A DNA stretch of 64,000 nt from an uncultured bacterium (GTDB lineage Bacteria; Patescibacteriota; Saccharimonadia; Saccharimonadales; Saccharimonadaceae). The translations under genes were made by a program, and so were the position numbers. Location: positions 1 through 64,000 of the forward strand of contig CACWJA010000002.1 in the NCBI GenBank assembly GCA_902761145.1. The letters run 5' to 3'. This document shows positions 42,717 to 51,938 of this stretch, in pieces; position 1 is the first letter of the stretch; every line of letters starts with the position of its first letter. The notes beneath the pieces are model-generated. The model did not search any database, was not told the origin of the DNA, and worked only from the letters and a program-made list of their open reading frames with translations.

Positions 42717-43943
42717 CTAGCGATTCTCCTTATGCTTCATGGCTTTATTATAAATCTTTAAACATTTTTTGGCAACTTGATTCCATGATATTTTGCGGTA
42801 TTCTTTGGCAACATTGCGACGCAATGTTTCTTTTAGTGCTGGATTGGAAGAAATCGCAAGGATTTCGTCGGCTAATTTTTGCTCGTCCCAGAAATCATAT
42901 TTCATTGCGGACCAGATAATCTCAGAAACACCAGATTGCTTAGTGAGGATCAGCACATCTCCATGGTGCGCCGCTTCTAGAGCGGTAAGTCCGAAAGGTT
43001 CGGAGATTGAACTCATAACAAAGATGTCGGAAACTGAGTAAATGTCTCGCAGTCTTTTACCGCGGATAAAGCCAGTAAATATAACGTTTTTGGAAATGCC
43101 TAGGTCTGCTGCCATATTAATAAGTTCATTGCGCTCTTCTCCGTCACCGGCAAATAAGAAAATGAGCTTCGGATTTTTAGAAATGGCCATTGCCGCGGCA
43201 CGCATCATGTTGTGAAGGCCTTTTTGTACGGTAAAACGTCCAACTGTGGATACTACGGTATAACCGGCTGCTTTGAGATTTTTGAGATAATTATATGCGT
43301 TGCTTTCAAAAATATACTTAGATGTGTCGTAATCGCTATCAAGAGAATTATATACTACGTGTATTTTGCTGAGCGGAATGTGATATTTCTCGTGAACAAT
43401 GCGTTTGGTTGCTTCGGATACCGCTATTATTTCGTCGGCAAGCATAAGACTCTCTTGTTCGATCTCGTGGATTAAAGGATTACCCACATGCATACCTGCG
43501 CGATCAAATTCTGTAGCATGAACATGTGCTATGAGTGGCATATGGTATTTGCGTTTGGCTAATACTCCCGCCTCATAGGTGAGCCAGTCGTGTGCGTGTA
43601 TTACGTCTGGCTTGAAGTCCATTAGATAGTTGTCTACAAATTTGCAGTAAGAGCGCTGGATGTCACGGATAGATACTAACCTGGATTCGTCAGATGTAGG
43701 GATGATTTTCTCGAGCAATCTTAGTGACTCGTAGGCGCCTCCTCCATAGCGATAGATAGGATCTAAACGTGTGGCTGATAAGATATTCATGAAATTGATT
43801 TCAGAATGCTCAGCTTCGTATGGGACAACAAAATCTATATCGGCACCTTGGTCAACTAGGGCTCGTGCCATATTAAGGCATGCCACGCCGAGGCCGCCAC
43901 TATTGTGCGGTGGAAGTTCCCAGCCTAACATAAGTATTTTCAT
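42717..43943 (-). CDS. GT4-family glycosyltransferase (glycogen/starch-synthase-like)
   Basis: The 408-aa protein has the N-terminal LGWELPPHNSGGLGVA typical of glycogen-synthase-like GT4/GT5 enzymes, HAHDWLTYEAG, STVGRFTVQKG and SISEPFGLTALEAAHHG for nucleotide-sugar binding. Together with the GH57 downstream it suggests making and trimming a storage alpha-glucan. The second ATG (43943) is preferred: it is 7 nt after TAAAAT, whereas the first ATG lies in the -10 box. Confidence 0.9.
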   Translation of the reverse strand: MKILMLGWELPPHNSGGLGVACLNMARALVDQGADIDFVVPYEAEHSEINFMNILSATRLDPIYRYGGGAYESLRLLEKIIPTSDESRLVSIRDIQRSYCKFVDNYLMDFKPDVIHAHDWLTYEAGVLAKRKYHMPLIAHVHATEFDRAGMHVGNPLIHEIEQESLMLADEIIAVSEATKRIVHEKYHIPLSKIHVVYNSLDSDYDTSKYIFESNAYNYLKNLKAAGYTVVSTVGRFTVQKGLHNMMRAAAMAISKNPKLIFLFAGDGEERNELINMAADLGISKNVIFTGFIRGKRLRDIYSVSDIFVMSSISEPFGLTALEAAHHGDVLILTKQSGVSEIIWSAMKYDFWDEQKLADEILAISSNPALKETLRRNVAKEYRKISWNQVAKKCLKIYNKAMKHKENR

Positions 43944-43998
43944 TACTACCATTTTAACACGTTTTGTGGTAAAATAAAATAGTACTTTGTACTAATGT

Positions 43999-44074
43999 AG
44001 GGGTGTAGCTCAGTTGGTAGAGCAGCGGTCTCCAAAACCGCGTGTCGTGAGTTCAAGTCTTGCCACCCCTGCCA
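43999..44074 (+). tRNA. tRNA-Trp(CCA)
   Basis: Acceptor AGGGGUG/CACCCCU, anticodon stem GCGGU/ACCGC with loop CUCCAAA (anticodon CCA), T-stem GUGAG/CUUGC (imperfect pairing) and encoded CCA. No 3'-end copy follows it. Confidence 0.94.
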
Positions 44075-44131
44075 CATAGTTTGGGATTTCTTTTAAAAAG
44101 AAACCCCAACAAAGAAAAATTAGTTTGAAAA

Positions 44132-44166
44132 AATGAGTTAGAAGTGAATTCTAACTCATTTTTTGT
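44132..44166 (+). terminator. Terminator downstream of tRNA-Trp
   Basis: AATGAGTTAGAA-gtgaa-TTCTAACTCATT followed by TTTTG: a perfect 12-bp stem. It stands about 58 nt after the tRNA, beyond a weaker AT-rich hairpin. Confidence 0.85.
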
Positions 44167-44270
44167 TTATAATAGAGCATCTTAGTTTTTTTATTCGCAA
44201 AAATATGTAATAATGCAGGCTGGAGAGGGTAGATCTAGGTATGACTATTGTTGTGTGATAGAATAAGAAT

Positions 44271-45200
44271 ATGAATTTTGCGGATGTAGAAAAAGCTAGA
44301 GAACAATATAGAGATAAAATTAAAACATTATCTCTTTCTGCCATTGTTCTTGTTCTGTTGTTACTAGTAGTACTGCTTAGTTTGTTTGATAATAGAGCCT
44401 CCTTAATTATTGTTTTGCCTACGTTTTTTATATTTTCTGTATTTTCTTTGGTAATTATTTCCTTAATTGTCATGATGGGAACGAGAAAAGAGTCTGCCAA
44501 CTACAGGAAACTATATAAGGCGTATTTCGTTGAGCAAAATCTAATGTCTATTTTTGATGACATAAAGTATTCACATGATGCTGAACTGGATAAACAGCTG
44601 CTCTGTAATACTCAAATGATAAATGTTGGAGATAGATATTCTTCTAATGATTTAACAATTGGCAAATATAAGGATGTTGCTTTTAGGCAGGCTGATGTGC
44701 ATATAGAGGAAGAATACACGGACTCGGATGGCGATACTTCGTATGTGACTATCTTTCGTGGTAGATTTATGATTTTTGAATTCCCCAAAAAATTTAATTT
44801 TAGATTAGAGGTTATAAGCAAACATTCTAGTATTGGCAAGATTCCGAGTAGTGACTCTGAAACGGGGCGGAAATTTGAAAAGTTTGAAGTAGAGTCCGTG
44901 GACTTCAACAAAATGTTTAATATTTATGCTGAGGATGGGTTTGAAACTTTCTATTTATTAGATCCAGCATTCATCGCTAGTATTGAAAATCTTGGAATCA
45001 AATATGACAAAAAGATGATAATGTGCTTTATCAATAATAGGTTATATGTAGGCATAAACGAAGGTAAGGACGCTTTTGAGCCACCTCGTCCATTTAAGCC
45101 TATTGATGAGAAAATTGAACTAGAAAAAGTCAGCAAAGATATTAGAATAATTACTGATTTTGTCGACGAATTAAGCCTTGATAAAAAAATTTTTGTCTGA
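44271..45200 (+). CDS. DUF3137 membrane protein
   Basis: The 309-aa protein has a short cytoplasmic N-terminus, two membrane helices (about 22-42 and 48-70) and a cytoplasmic domain with DVAFRQADVHIEEEYTD, FRGRFMIFEFPKKF and FVDELSL at the end, the DUF3137 pattern. The family is galanin-receptor-named in some annotations but has no proven role. TAGAAT is 6 nt before ATG. Confidence 0.8.
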   Translation: MNFADVEKAREQYRDKIKTLSLSAIVLVLLLLVVLLSLFDNRASLIIVLPTFFIFSVFSLVIISLIVMMGTRKESANYRKLYKAYFVEQNLMSIFDDIKYSHDAELDKQLLCNTQMINVGDRYSSNDLTIGKYKDVAFRQADVHIEEEYTDSDGDTSYVTIFRGRFMIFEFPKKFNFRLEVISKHSSIGKIPSSDSETGRKFEKFEVESVDFNKMFNIYAEDGFETFYLLDPAFIASIENLGIKYDKKMIMCFINNRLYVGINEGKDAFEPPRPFKPIDEKIELEKVSKDIRIITDFVDELSLDKKIFV

Positions 45201-45230
45201 TCTTTGCAAGTATGATACAATAGAGGTATT

Positions 45231-45722
45231 ATGGAAGGTAATAGAAAGAAGCTTAGAGCGGTGTTGGTGTTTGGAGCTCCTGGTAGCGGGACGACTACTT
45301 TTGCAGAAAAATTTGCCAGGAAGTACAATCTAGCATATTACAATCTTGACGAAATACAAGAAGTATATGGATTTTCTCATGATGCAGTTTTGTCTATACT
45401 CGAGATAATTACCAAGGCAAAGCAATCTATAGTGGTAGAAGGTGGGCTAAAGACGGAAAAAGATCGCACTGAAATACGTAATATCTTGCGTGCGCAGAAT
45501 TTTAAACCTACGCTAGTATGGGTACAAACTGATTTTACTACTATAAAAGTACGGCTTAGGGCTAAGTATAAGACTATAAAAAAAGCTAAAGAAGTGTATG
45601 ATACTGCTGTAGCCGAGGTGGAGGCGCCGGCGGATTTTGAAAAACCAGTGATACTTTCCGGCAAGCATACTTTCGAGACGCAGACAAAGCACGTGCTAGC
45701 TGGGCTCGCAAGAGCGCGCTAA
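45231..45722 (+). CDS. P-loop kinase-like protein with altered Walker A
   Basis: The 163-aa protein resembles small AAA/adenylate-kinase-like NTPases: FGAPGSGTTTF (residues 14-24) in the Walker A place, IVVEGG in the middle and LVWVQTDFTTIKVRLR. The invariant Lys of GxxGxGKT is replaced by Thr, so ATP hydrolysis may be weak or lost. TACAAT is 9 nt before ATG. It ends 4 nt before the YgjP gene. Confidence 0.75.
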   Translation: MEGNRKKLRAVLVFGAPGSGTTTFAEKFARKYNLAYYNLDEIQEVYGFSHDAVLSILEIITKAKQSIVVEGGLKTEKDRTEIRNILRAQNFKPTLVWVQTDFTTIKVRLRAKYKTIKKAKEVYDTAVAEVEAPADFEKPVILSGKHTFETQTKHVLAGLARAR

Positions 45723-45726
45723 TCTT

Positions 45727-46299
45727 ATGGTTATTGTAGATAAAGAATTCGGTGAGGTAATTGTGCGCAAAAATGCGTGGGTTCGTAATATTAGGTTCTC
45801 CGTATCGACGTCTGGGCGGCTAGCGATGAGTGTACCAAAATACACCTCCGAATTTTTAGCTAAGAGATTTCTGAATGCCAATCGCAAAATGATACGAGAG
45901 AAATTACCAGTAAAAGACCCGGCTGAGCAGCGGGCACGGGATTACCAAAAGAAGCAATTGATGAAGAAAGCTCGTGAGTATCTCCCGTATAGATTGGAAT
46001 ACTTTGCTAGATTGCACGGTTATAAATATGATAATTTTCGGCTGTCACACGCAAATACTAGATGGGGATCGTGCACGCATAGGAAACGTACTGGAGGCAA
46101 TACCGATGAGATTACTATCAGCCTAAATATAGGGTTAATGAGCGTGCCGGAAGCACTGCGCGACTATGTGATACTACATGAGCTAGCGCACATCAATCAT
46201 CCAGACCATTCGAAGGATTTCTGGGCGGAAGTGGGGAAGCATGATCATAACTACAAGCTGCATGAGAGAAGACTAAAGGGATTTAGCCCTGGGGTATAG
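45727..46299 (+). CDS. YgjP/SprT-like zinc metallopeptidase
   Basis: The 190-aa protein has RNIRFSVSTSGRLAMSVP at its start, TRWGSC in the middle and the zinc site HELAHINHPDHSKDFW (His151, Glu152, His155, and a third ligand downstream), the pattern of YgjP (M48-like). The substrate is unknown. It follows the kinase-like gene by 4 nt, probably as an operon. Confidence 0.9.
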   Translation: MVIVDKEFGEVIVRKNAWVRNIRFSVSTSGRLAMSVPKYTSEFLAKRFLNANRKMIREKLPVKDPAEQRARDYQKKQLMKKAREYLPYRLEYFARLHGYKYDNFRLSHANTRWGSCTHRKRTGGNTDEITISLNIGLMSVPEALRDYVILHELAHINHPDHSKDFWAEVGKHDHNYKLHERRLKGFSPGV

Positions 46300-46337
46300 G
46301 TACTGTTTTTTGTCATACAATAAAAATACAATAATTT

Positions 46338-46598
46338 CTACTGGATAGTAACTACCCATGGATCTGTGGCGATACCGGATCCAGCAGATGCTGTTATTCC
46401 TGAATTTAACGAAATAACTGGCCGTATACTGCCGATGCCGTTTGTGTACAGTATGGAAAGACGGCCACTTTGTGGTTCTAGATAGAAGTGATATGTTTCT
46501 CTGTTTGAGTTGCGGTTGCATGGCGATAGTAGGTAGAAGCCAGTACTAGTATTCATGTATGATTTAATAGCATAAGTGGAATGACGGAAGAAGTGCAT
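46338..46598 (-). CDS. Orphan C-terminal module of a DUF6273-type surface protein
   Basis: The 86-aa product (MHFFRHSTYAIKSYMNTSTG... to ...PVISLNSGITASAGSGIATDPWVVTIQ) matches the C-terminal end of large pseudopilin-like or phage surface proteins (RPVISLKS...GGDGT..PY.I). The N-terminal part, signal peptide and anchor are missing. The ATG lies one base after the TAA of the GH97 gene, so it could be translated by coupling. It is most simply a remnant; a stand-alone module is possible. Confidence 0.55.
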   Translation of the reverse strand: MHFFRHSTYAIKSYMNTSTGFYLLSPCNRNSNRETYHFYLEPQSGRLSILYTNGIGSIRPVISLNSGITASAGSGIATDPWVVTIQ

Positions 46599-46599
46599 T

Positions 46600-48552
46600 T
46601 TACATTCTTTTGAGCTCGATGGCAAAGCCGCCACCTGGAGCAATGTAAATATCTAGAGAATCGTTACGGCTTACGGTTTTTTCTATGATATTTACCCCAA
46701 ATGGATTATCGCGATAGTGGGCATCGTCGCTATCGGAGTAAACTGTGGCTTTGTATGGGCCTTCATCTAGGAAATCTAGACTAATATGGGCTCTGCGTGG
46801 TGATTCATTGGTGACCCCACCTACATACCAATCTTCCGATTCACGATCTTTGCGTGCAACTATATAGTATTCGCCGATCTCGCCTAGTAATGGGATAGTT
46901 CGTTCGAAATTGGTAGGGACGTCACGAATAAAGTTAAAGACTTTTGGAAAGCGATCTTCGTACATAAATGGGCGGTCGGCCGCCATTTGCATGCCCGAGT
47001 ATATAGTTGCAAAATAAGCAATCTGCCGTGCCAAGGTGGTGGCCATGCGCTTAACGCTATTCATAAGGTCGAAAATGCCGCTAGTGTAATCCATACCACC
47101 TGCAAGTAATCGAGTGTATGGTAGAAAACAAGCATGTGATGGGCTAAGAGCGCCGCCTTCGTATTCTTGGCCACGGGCACCTTCGCGGGATAGCAGGTTT
47201 GGCCAGGTACGTTCTATACCAGTGCCCTTAATGGGCTCGTGAATATCTAGGCAGATATGTTTTTTGGCGGCAAGCTCGACGGTTTTTTGATAGTGACGGA
47301 CGCCCAGCTGAGAATGGTGATATTCGCGACGTCCATTGATGAGCATCATGCTCCCTGCATACCCTGTCTTGATATAATGAATACCGTTGGCTGCGTAGTA
47401 ATTGTACGCTGCTTCTAGTTGCCGTTCGTAATTATCTATAAATCCCACTGTTTCGTGGTGGCCTACTATCTCGATATGATTGCGTCTGGCATAACTCGCT
47501 ACATCTTCTAGGTCGAAATCTGAAGTGGCAATGGTGAATTTGTTATTAACTCCGTTTTCTAACCAATCGCCTTCCCAACCTTCGTTCCATCCTTCTATAA
47601 GTAGTCCGGATATGCCTAATCGTACGGCAGCGTCGATGTATTGCTTGGCGTGCTCGGTGGTGGCACCGTGACGATCACCGGGGGCCCAAGTCCATTCGCC
47701 TACGTACATGGCCCACCAGATACCGATGAACTTGAGGGTATGAACCCAACTGAAATCTTTTATTGGCGGATCGTTGAGCGCATACATAGTGCGGTTGGCA
47801 GTGAGTTCAATGGCGGAGTCTGCCAGCATTATTAAGCGCCACGGCGTCTGAAAAGGTAAGTCTACGTGCGCTTTCGTGCCATCCGATAGTGGCGTAATAT
47901 CAGTAGCTAGGGAATTATTAGCATCGAGCTTGATAGTCATAGAACCATAGTCATATAATGCTGCTTCGTGTATTGCCATATAACAGCCGTTGGGGGTGCG
48001 AATAGTGAGCGGTGTGTGCACGGACTGCTTGAGGTCGTATACGCTAGAGCGTTCGTAATTGTACTCATACCTATCTGGCTGATAGGCAGGAATTTTCCAA
48101 ACTGTAGAATTTACATCAACTTTAAATTCGGTGAGCTCGTCCTTGATTGATATGCGCTGAAATTTTGGCTGTGGTGGAATTTCGTAGCGAAAGGCAACGG
48201 CATTATTAAAAACACGAATGCGGAATGTCATGATGCGCTTAGGCAACTTATCTTCTGTAAGATAGAAGGTTGCTTCGGTATATGTGTTGTCAATGAAATG
48301 ATCCTCACCCCATTGAAGTTCTACCGTTTCGGAATGTCTCTTCATTTGAGTGCGTACAAGCTTGAAATTGTTGACCAGTGCAGCCTCTCCACATACGTTG
48401 AATCCGAGAGATGATTGCTTGATAACGATTTTATCGTTCTTGTATACTACGTATGAAATTCGGCCAGATTTTAATATAAAAATAGCCTTTATATTGCCAT
48501 TCGGTGATAGGACTTCTTTTTCTTTATCGCTTCGCCCAAACCATTTAAACAT
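46600..48552 (-). CDS. Glycoside hydrolase family 97 (SusB-like alpha-glucosidase)
   Basis: The 650-aa protein has the GH97 layout: N-terminal beta-sandwich (about 1-270), barrel with KFIGIWWAMYVGEW, LLIEGWNEGWEGDW, HHETVGFI, VKTGYAG-like IKTGYAG, and DIHEPIKGTGIERTWPNLLSREGARGQE, then a C-terminal beta domain. It should release glucose from alpha-glucans. No signal peptide is seen, unlike Bacteroidetes SusB, so it may act inside. TATAAT is 6 nt before ATG. GH97 is mainly a Bacteroidetes family, so transfer is likely. Confidence 0.92.
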   Translation of the reverse strand: MFKWFGRSDKEKEVLSPNGNIKAIFILKSGRISYVVYKNDKIVIKQSSLGFNVCGEAALVNNFKLVRTQMKRHSETVELQWGEDHFIDNTYTEATFYLTEDKLPKRIMTFRIRVFNNAVAFRYEIPPQPKFQRISIKDELTEFKVDVNSTVWKIPAYQPDRYEYNYERSSVYDLKQSVHTPLTIRTPNGCYMAIHEAALYDYGSMTIKLDANNSLATDITPLSDGTKAHVDLPFQTPWRLIMLADSAIELTANRTMYALNDPPIKDFSWVHTLKFIGIWWAMYVGEWTWAPGDRHGATTEHAKQYIDAAVRLGISGLLIEGWNEGWEGDWLENGVNNKFTIATSDFDLEDVASYARRNHIEIVGHHETVGFIDNYERQLEAAYNYYAANGIHYIKTGYAGSMMLINGRREYHHSQLGVRHYQKTVELAAKKHICLDIHEPIKGTGIERTWPNLLSREGARGQEYEGGALSPSHACFLPYTRLLAGGMDYTSGIFDLMNSVKRMATTLARQIAYFATIYSGMQMAADRPFMYEDRFPKVFNFIRDVPTNFERTIPLLGEIGEYYIVARKDRESEDWYVGGVTNESPRRAHISLDFLDEGPYKATVYSDSDDAHYRDNPFGVNIIEKTVSRNDSLDIYIAPGGGFAIELKRM

Positions 48553-48607
48553 AACTATATTATATCACTTTTGTAAGTAAAATATTGGCCTGTGCTATAA
48601 TGAAACC

Positions 48608-50062
48608 ATGAAGATAAGACGAAGAAATCGGCGCAGAATGATAATCTTTGGCCTTGCTTTGTTTATCGCGGCTTTTGCGCTAGTATATGTTGGAATACGT
48701 TTTTTCACTGGAGCTGGCATTTTTCATAAACCGGGAGTAGTGTACTATGAAGAAGGCCTGGATGAAGATCAATTAGACATTTTACGAGGTATTTTTACTG
48801 ATGAAGTAATATTGAAAAGTGACGTACATATATCTACATACTCTACTGCAGAAAAACCCGAGTTGATGAATGACGAATATATATACAATATTATGGTGCC
48901 AGTGACGGACTACTATGATACTCGGGTTGATAGCAGCGAATTTGATAATGTTGATATTATCCCACTAGATGAATTAGACTTTACTAAGAAATTACTTAGC
49001 CTGAATGGGAAATATTATTTGGACGATTCCAGCAAAGGTGCCTATTTCCAAATAGTTAAATTTGATTCAGAAAGATTTAGTGAAGAGATAGCGCCCCTAG
49101 TAGATAGTAGTTTTAACAGGGATTGGCCTGATTCGACTAATATCTTAACGTTTGCACAGACTGGCGTAACTGCAATGAGCCGAGGAATGTATGCTAAGCT
49201 TAATACTACGGGTGGCGACGCGACATTTTTCTCATCGCAGATTAAAGACTATTTATCCAAATTTGATTTAACCCACACTTCAAATGAAGCTTCGTTTACC
49301 GCTTCTGCCACTGCTGACAATATCTGCTCTGACCCGAGGTTTTTAGATACACTCTTAGATATAGGGTTGGACATTGTTGAACTTACGGGGAACCATAATT
49401 TGGACTGCGGCATAGATGCAGCATTAGATACCATAGATTTATATTATAAGAATAATATCGAAGTAGTGGGTGGAGGGCGAACGGCAGAAGATGCGGCCAT
49501 TCCTCTAAAAATTAACCAAAAGGGTACGAATATTACCTTCTTGGCCTATAATTTGTCTACTGGTGGTGCCACTTACGACGACACTCCTGGGGCTAACCAG
49601 TATTACGAGGAAAATGCAATAGAAGAAATCACTGCAGCCAAAGATCGTGGCGATGTGGTAATTGTAGATATACAGTATTACGAATGTAGCGCCTATGATT
49701 CTACCGCAGAAGACACTACTTGCGATTATGCAGACTCGGCGGCTGGCGATCAAATTGGATTTTTCCACCATTTGATTGATCTTGGTGCGGATGTTGTAGT
49801 GGGCACAAGCGCGCATCAGCCGCAGACATTTGAACTGTATGGTGGTGGCGCCATATACTACGGGTTAGGTAATCTGTTTTTTGACCAATATTGGTGGCCG
49901 GGGACTACACGCAGCCTGATTTTGGAGCATTATTTCTATAATGGTAAGCTACTACAGACGCGCATAACTCCTACGGTCTACGATAGTAATATGCAGCCTA
50001 AGCTAATGGACATAGATGATATGAAGTGGTACATTGGTCGACTGATAAAGGCTAGGCCGTGA
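48608..50062 (+). CDS. CapA/PgsA-type metallophosphoesterase-fold envelope protein
   Basis: The 484-aa protein has a very basic N-terminus and a membrane helix (about 11-34), a family-specific domain (40-190), and the PGA_cap domain with FAQTGVTAMSRG, ELTGNHNLDCG, VVIVDIQYYE, GADVVVGTSAHQPQ and YGLGNLFFD. Relatives help make or anchor poly-glutamate and similar capsules. TATAAT is 6 nt before ATG. It overlaps the next gene by 4 nt (GTGA). Confidence 0.88.
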   Translation: MKIRRRNRRRMIIFGLALFIAAFALVYVGIRFFTGAGIFHKPGVVYYEEGLDEDQLDILRGIFTDEVILKSDVHISTYSTAEKPELMNDEYIYNIMVPVTDYYDTRVDSSEFDNVDIIPLDELDFTKKLLSLNGKYYLDDSSKGAYFQIVKFDSERFSEEIAPLVDSSFNRDWPDSTNILTFAQTGVTAMSRGMYAKLNTTGGDATFFSSQIKDYLSKFDLTHTSNEASFTASATADNICSDPRFLDTLLDIGLDIVELTGNHNLDCGIDAALDTIDLYYKNNIEVVGGGRTAEDAAIPLKINQKGTNITFLAYNLSTGGATYDDTPGANQYYEENAIEEITAAKDRGDVVIVDIQYYECSAYDSTAEDTTCDYADSAAGDQIGFFHHLIDLGADVVVGTSAHQPQTFELYGGGAIYYGLGNLFFDQYWWPGTTRSLILEHYFYNGKLLQTRITPTVYDSNMQPKLMDIDDMKWYIGRLIKARP

Positions 50063-50988
50063 TACTGAATAAGACAAATAGTTGGGTGTTATTTGGTGTA
50101 CTTGTTGTATTATTGACTAGTACTGCGTTGTGTACTTTTGTGGCTTTATTTAGCTACGACGCTGAGCTTAAGGATGAGCAGACCGAGACGGGAAACAATG
50201 CTTTTATCGACGGAAATATCAATATGGAGCATCCGTCCGAAGAGCCTGCTAAGCCTAATAAAATTAGTTTTCAGCCCGTAATAGACGACTGGATAAAATC
50301 TATAGGTGGCGAAAAGAGCGTTATGGTATATGATCTAGATCGTGATGAAATAGGTGGGATATACGATGAACAGGAGAGCTACGCGACTGCTTCCTTATAT
50401 AAGTTGTTTGTCGTATATGAAGGTTATAAGCTTATAGGAACTGGTAAATGGAAAGCCGATGATGGTGCAGGCGTTACTAGCTACAACATAGAAGAATGTC
50501 TGGACTTATCTATAAGGGAATCTAATTCTATTTGCGCCGAGACGTTATGGCATATGATGGGGGAAGATTATCTGGATGACGTCGTGGCGGATGAATATGG
50601 CCTAGGCAATACTACTGTTTCTGATTTTACGTCTACAGCCGAAGATGTCACAATGATGATGAAAAAATACTATTCTCTGTTTAAAACTGATGATGTTTTG
50701 GCTATACGCATGAAGGATTCGTTCTTAAATCAACCTGCTGCGGAATATGATTGGCGACAAGGCTTGCCAAGTGGATTCTCTAGTAATGTAAAAGTTTATA
50801 ACAAGGTGGGGTGGGATTACAATGAGGACGCAGGCTATTGGAACTTGTACCATGACACGGCTGTTGTTGAGTTTACCGACTATGATAGGCATTTCGTAGT
50901 TACAGTACTAACGAGCGGTGTACCATACCAAAGCATACGTAAATTTGGGACGCTTTTTGAAGAATATTTCTATAGCAATGTTCAATAA
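50059..50988 (+). CDS. Class A beta-lactamase-fold serine hydrolase, membrane anchored
   Basis: The 309-aa protein starts at GTG, has a membrane helix (about 10-32), a linker, and a beta-lactamase2-type domain with SLYK (Ser112, Lys115), SNS and NKVG in place of the KTG motif. Such proteins include peptidoglycan peptidases as well as beta-lactamases; the latter is not implied here. The overlap with capA suggests a shared envelope role. It overlaps the convergent CAP gene by 7 nt. Confidence 0.87.
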   Translation: MILNKTNSWVLFGVLVVLLTSTALCTFVALFSYDAELKDEQTETGNNAFIDGNINMEHPSEEPAKPNKISFQPVIDDWIKSIGGEKSVMVYDLDRDEIGGIYDEQESYATASLYKLFVVYEGYKLIGTGKWKADDGAGVTSYNIEECLDLSIRESNSICAETLWHMMGEDYLDDVVADEYGLGNTTVSDFTSTAEDVTMMMKKYYSLFKTDDVLAIRMKDSFLNQPAAEYDWRQGLPSGFSSNVKVYNKVGWDYNEDAGYWNLYHDTAVVEFTDYDRHFVVTVLTSGVPYQSIRKFGTLFEEYFYSNVQ

Positions 50989-51938
50989 GTGCTGAAGAAT
51001 TGAGACCAATAAGTGCGGTATGTAGAGTCATTGTCAAATTTAAATCCAACCGCGAGTTTCGTGTATTCTGGGTTGAGAATATTAGCGCGATGAGATTCTG
51101 ACCCCATCCACAAGGCCACGACAGTTGCTGGGGATACCGCCGCATTACCTATGGCTAGGTTTTCTCCACTAATACCTCCTGAGTCAGGAGCTGGGCATGC
51201 CGTAGACCAGCTACGACCATCTGGGCGCGTATGAGCATACAGCGTCATTGATTCGCTAGCCCTAATATCGGCCGCGTTTTCACACGTGTCACTCCAGGAA
51301 AGTCGGCTGAGATTATTCTTAATACGAATTTTATTGACTAGAGTTAGAACTTCGTGTTCCCATTGATCGGCAGGTGGGTCTATGACGGTGATGGTGATGG
51401 AATCCTTGCGCGAACCATCGTATGTACCAGCCGTGACTGTAGTGGTCCCAGTGCCACTAATTACAGGGTACCGACACGTATCGTTGCTATACCCCAGCCA
51501 GGTACGGGCTGAATCATAAAAACCCGCAATTATTTCTGGATCTGAAGTCTGCCAATACATCTCACCTAGGTTCGTTAGGCCACCACCTATACAGATGTCT
51601 GTGTCTGGAGTAGCGTATATAGTAATGGCGTTTTCGTTCCACAATTCACCAGATGGCACTTCTGAACTATCAAATTCATGGCTTGTAGTAGAAATATAAT
51701 CGTCGTTATTGATGATGTCTATATCTACCGTAGCATCGGAACCTGATGCTGATTCTAGTAGTTCGGCAGCACCAGCTTTGCCATCCACAATGTCAGAGCG
51801 TTCGTCGACGGCACGAAACATAATACCTCCATTAAGCCAGATGGCGCTAGATATCAAAACGCCAGCTACCAGAATCGCGGCGGCGTTTACCGATAGAAGT
51901 ATAGTCATACGGGACTTGTGTGGAGTTTTATCTGCCAT
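50982..51938 (-). CDS. CAP-domain (SCP/PR-1) secreted protein
   Basis: The 318-aa protein has an N-terminal membrane helix (about 12-34), an Ig-like middle domain (about 90-190) and a CAP domain (about 195-318) with LVNKIRIKNNLSRLSW, HTRPDGRSW, GENLAIG and ALWMGSESHRANIL, keeping the two His of the cleft. CAP proteins occur in the bacterial envelope with unclear function. It overlaps the upstream 7TM gene by 11 nt. Confidence 0.9.
   Translation of the reverse strand: MADKTPHKSRMTILLSVNAAAILVAGVLISSAIWLNGGIMFRAVDERSDIVDGKAGAAELLESASGSDATVDIDIINNDDYISTTSHEFDSSEVPSGELWNENAITIYATPDTDICIGGGLTNLGEMYWQTSDPEIIAGFYDSARTWLGYSNDTCRYPVISGTGTTTVTAGTYDGSRKDSITITVIDPPADQWEHEVLTLVNKIRIKNNLSRLSWSDTCENAADIRASESMTLYAHTRPDGRSWSTACPAPDSGGISGENLAIGNAAVSPATVVALWMGSESHRANILNPEYTKLAVGFKFDNDSTYRTYWSQFFSTY

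Noticed and set aside
50059-50988. Antibiotic-resistance beta-lactamase
   Set aside because: The fold and SxxK are present, but the KTG motif is replaced and the context is cell-wall related, so an envelope hydrolase is the safer reading.
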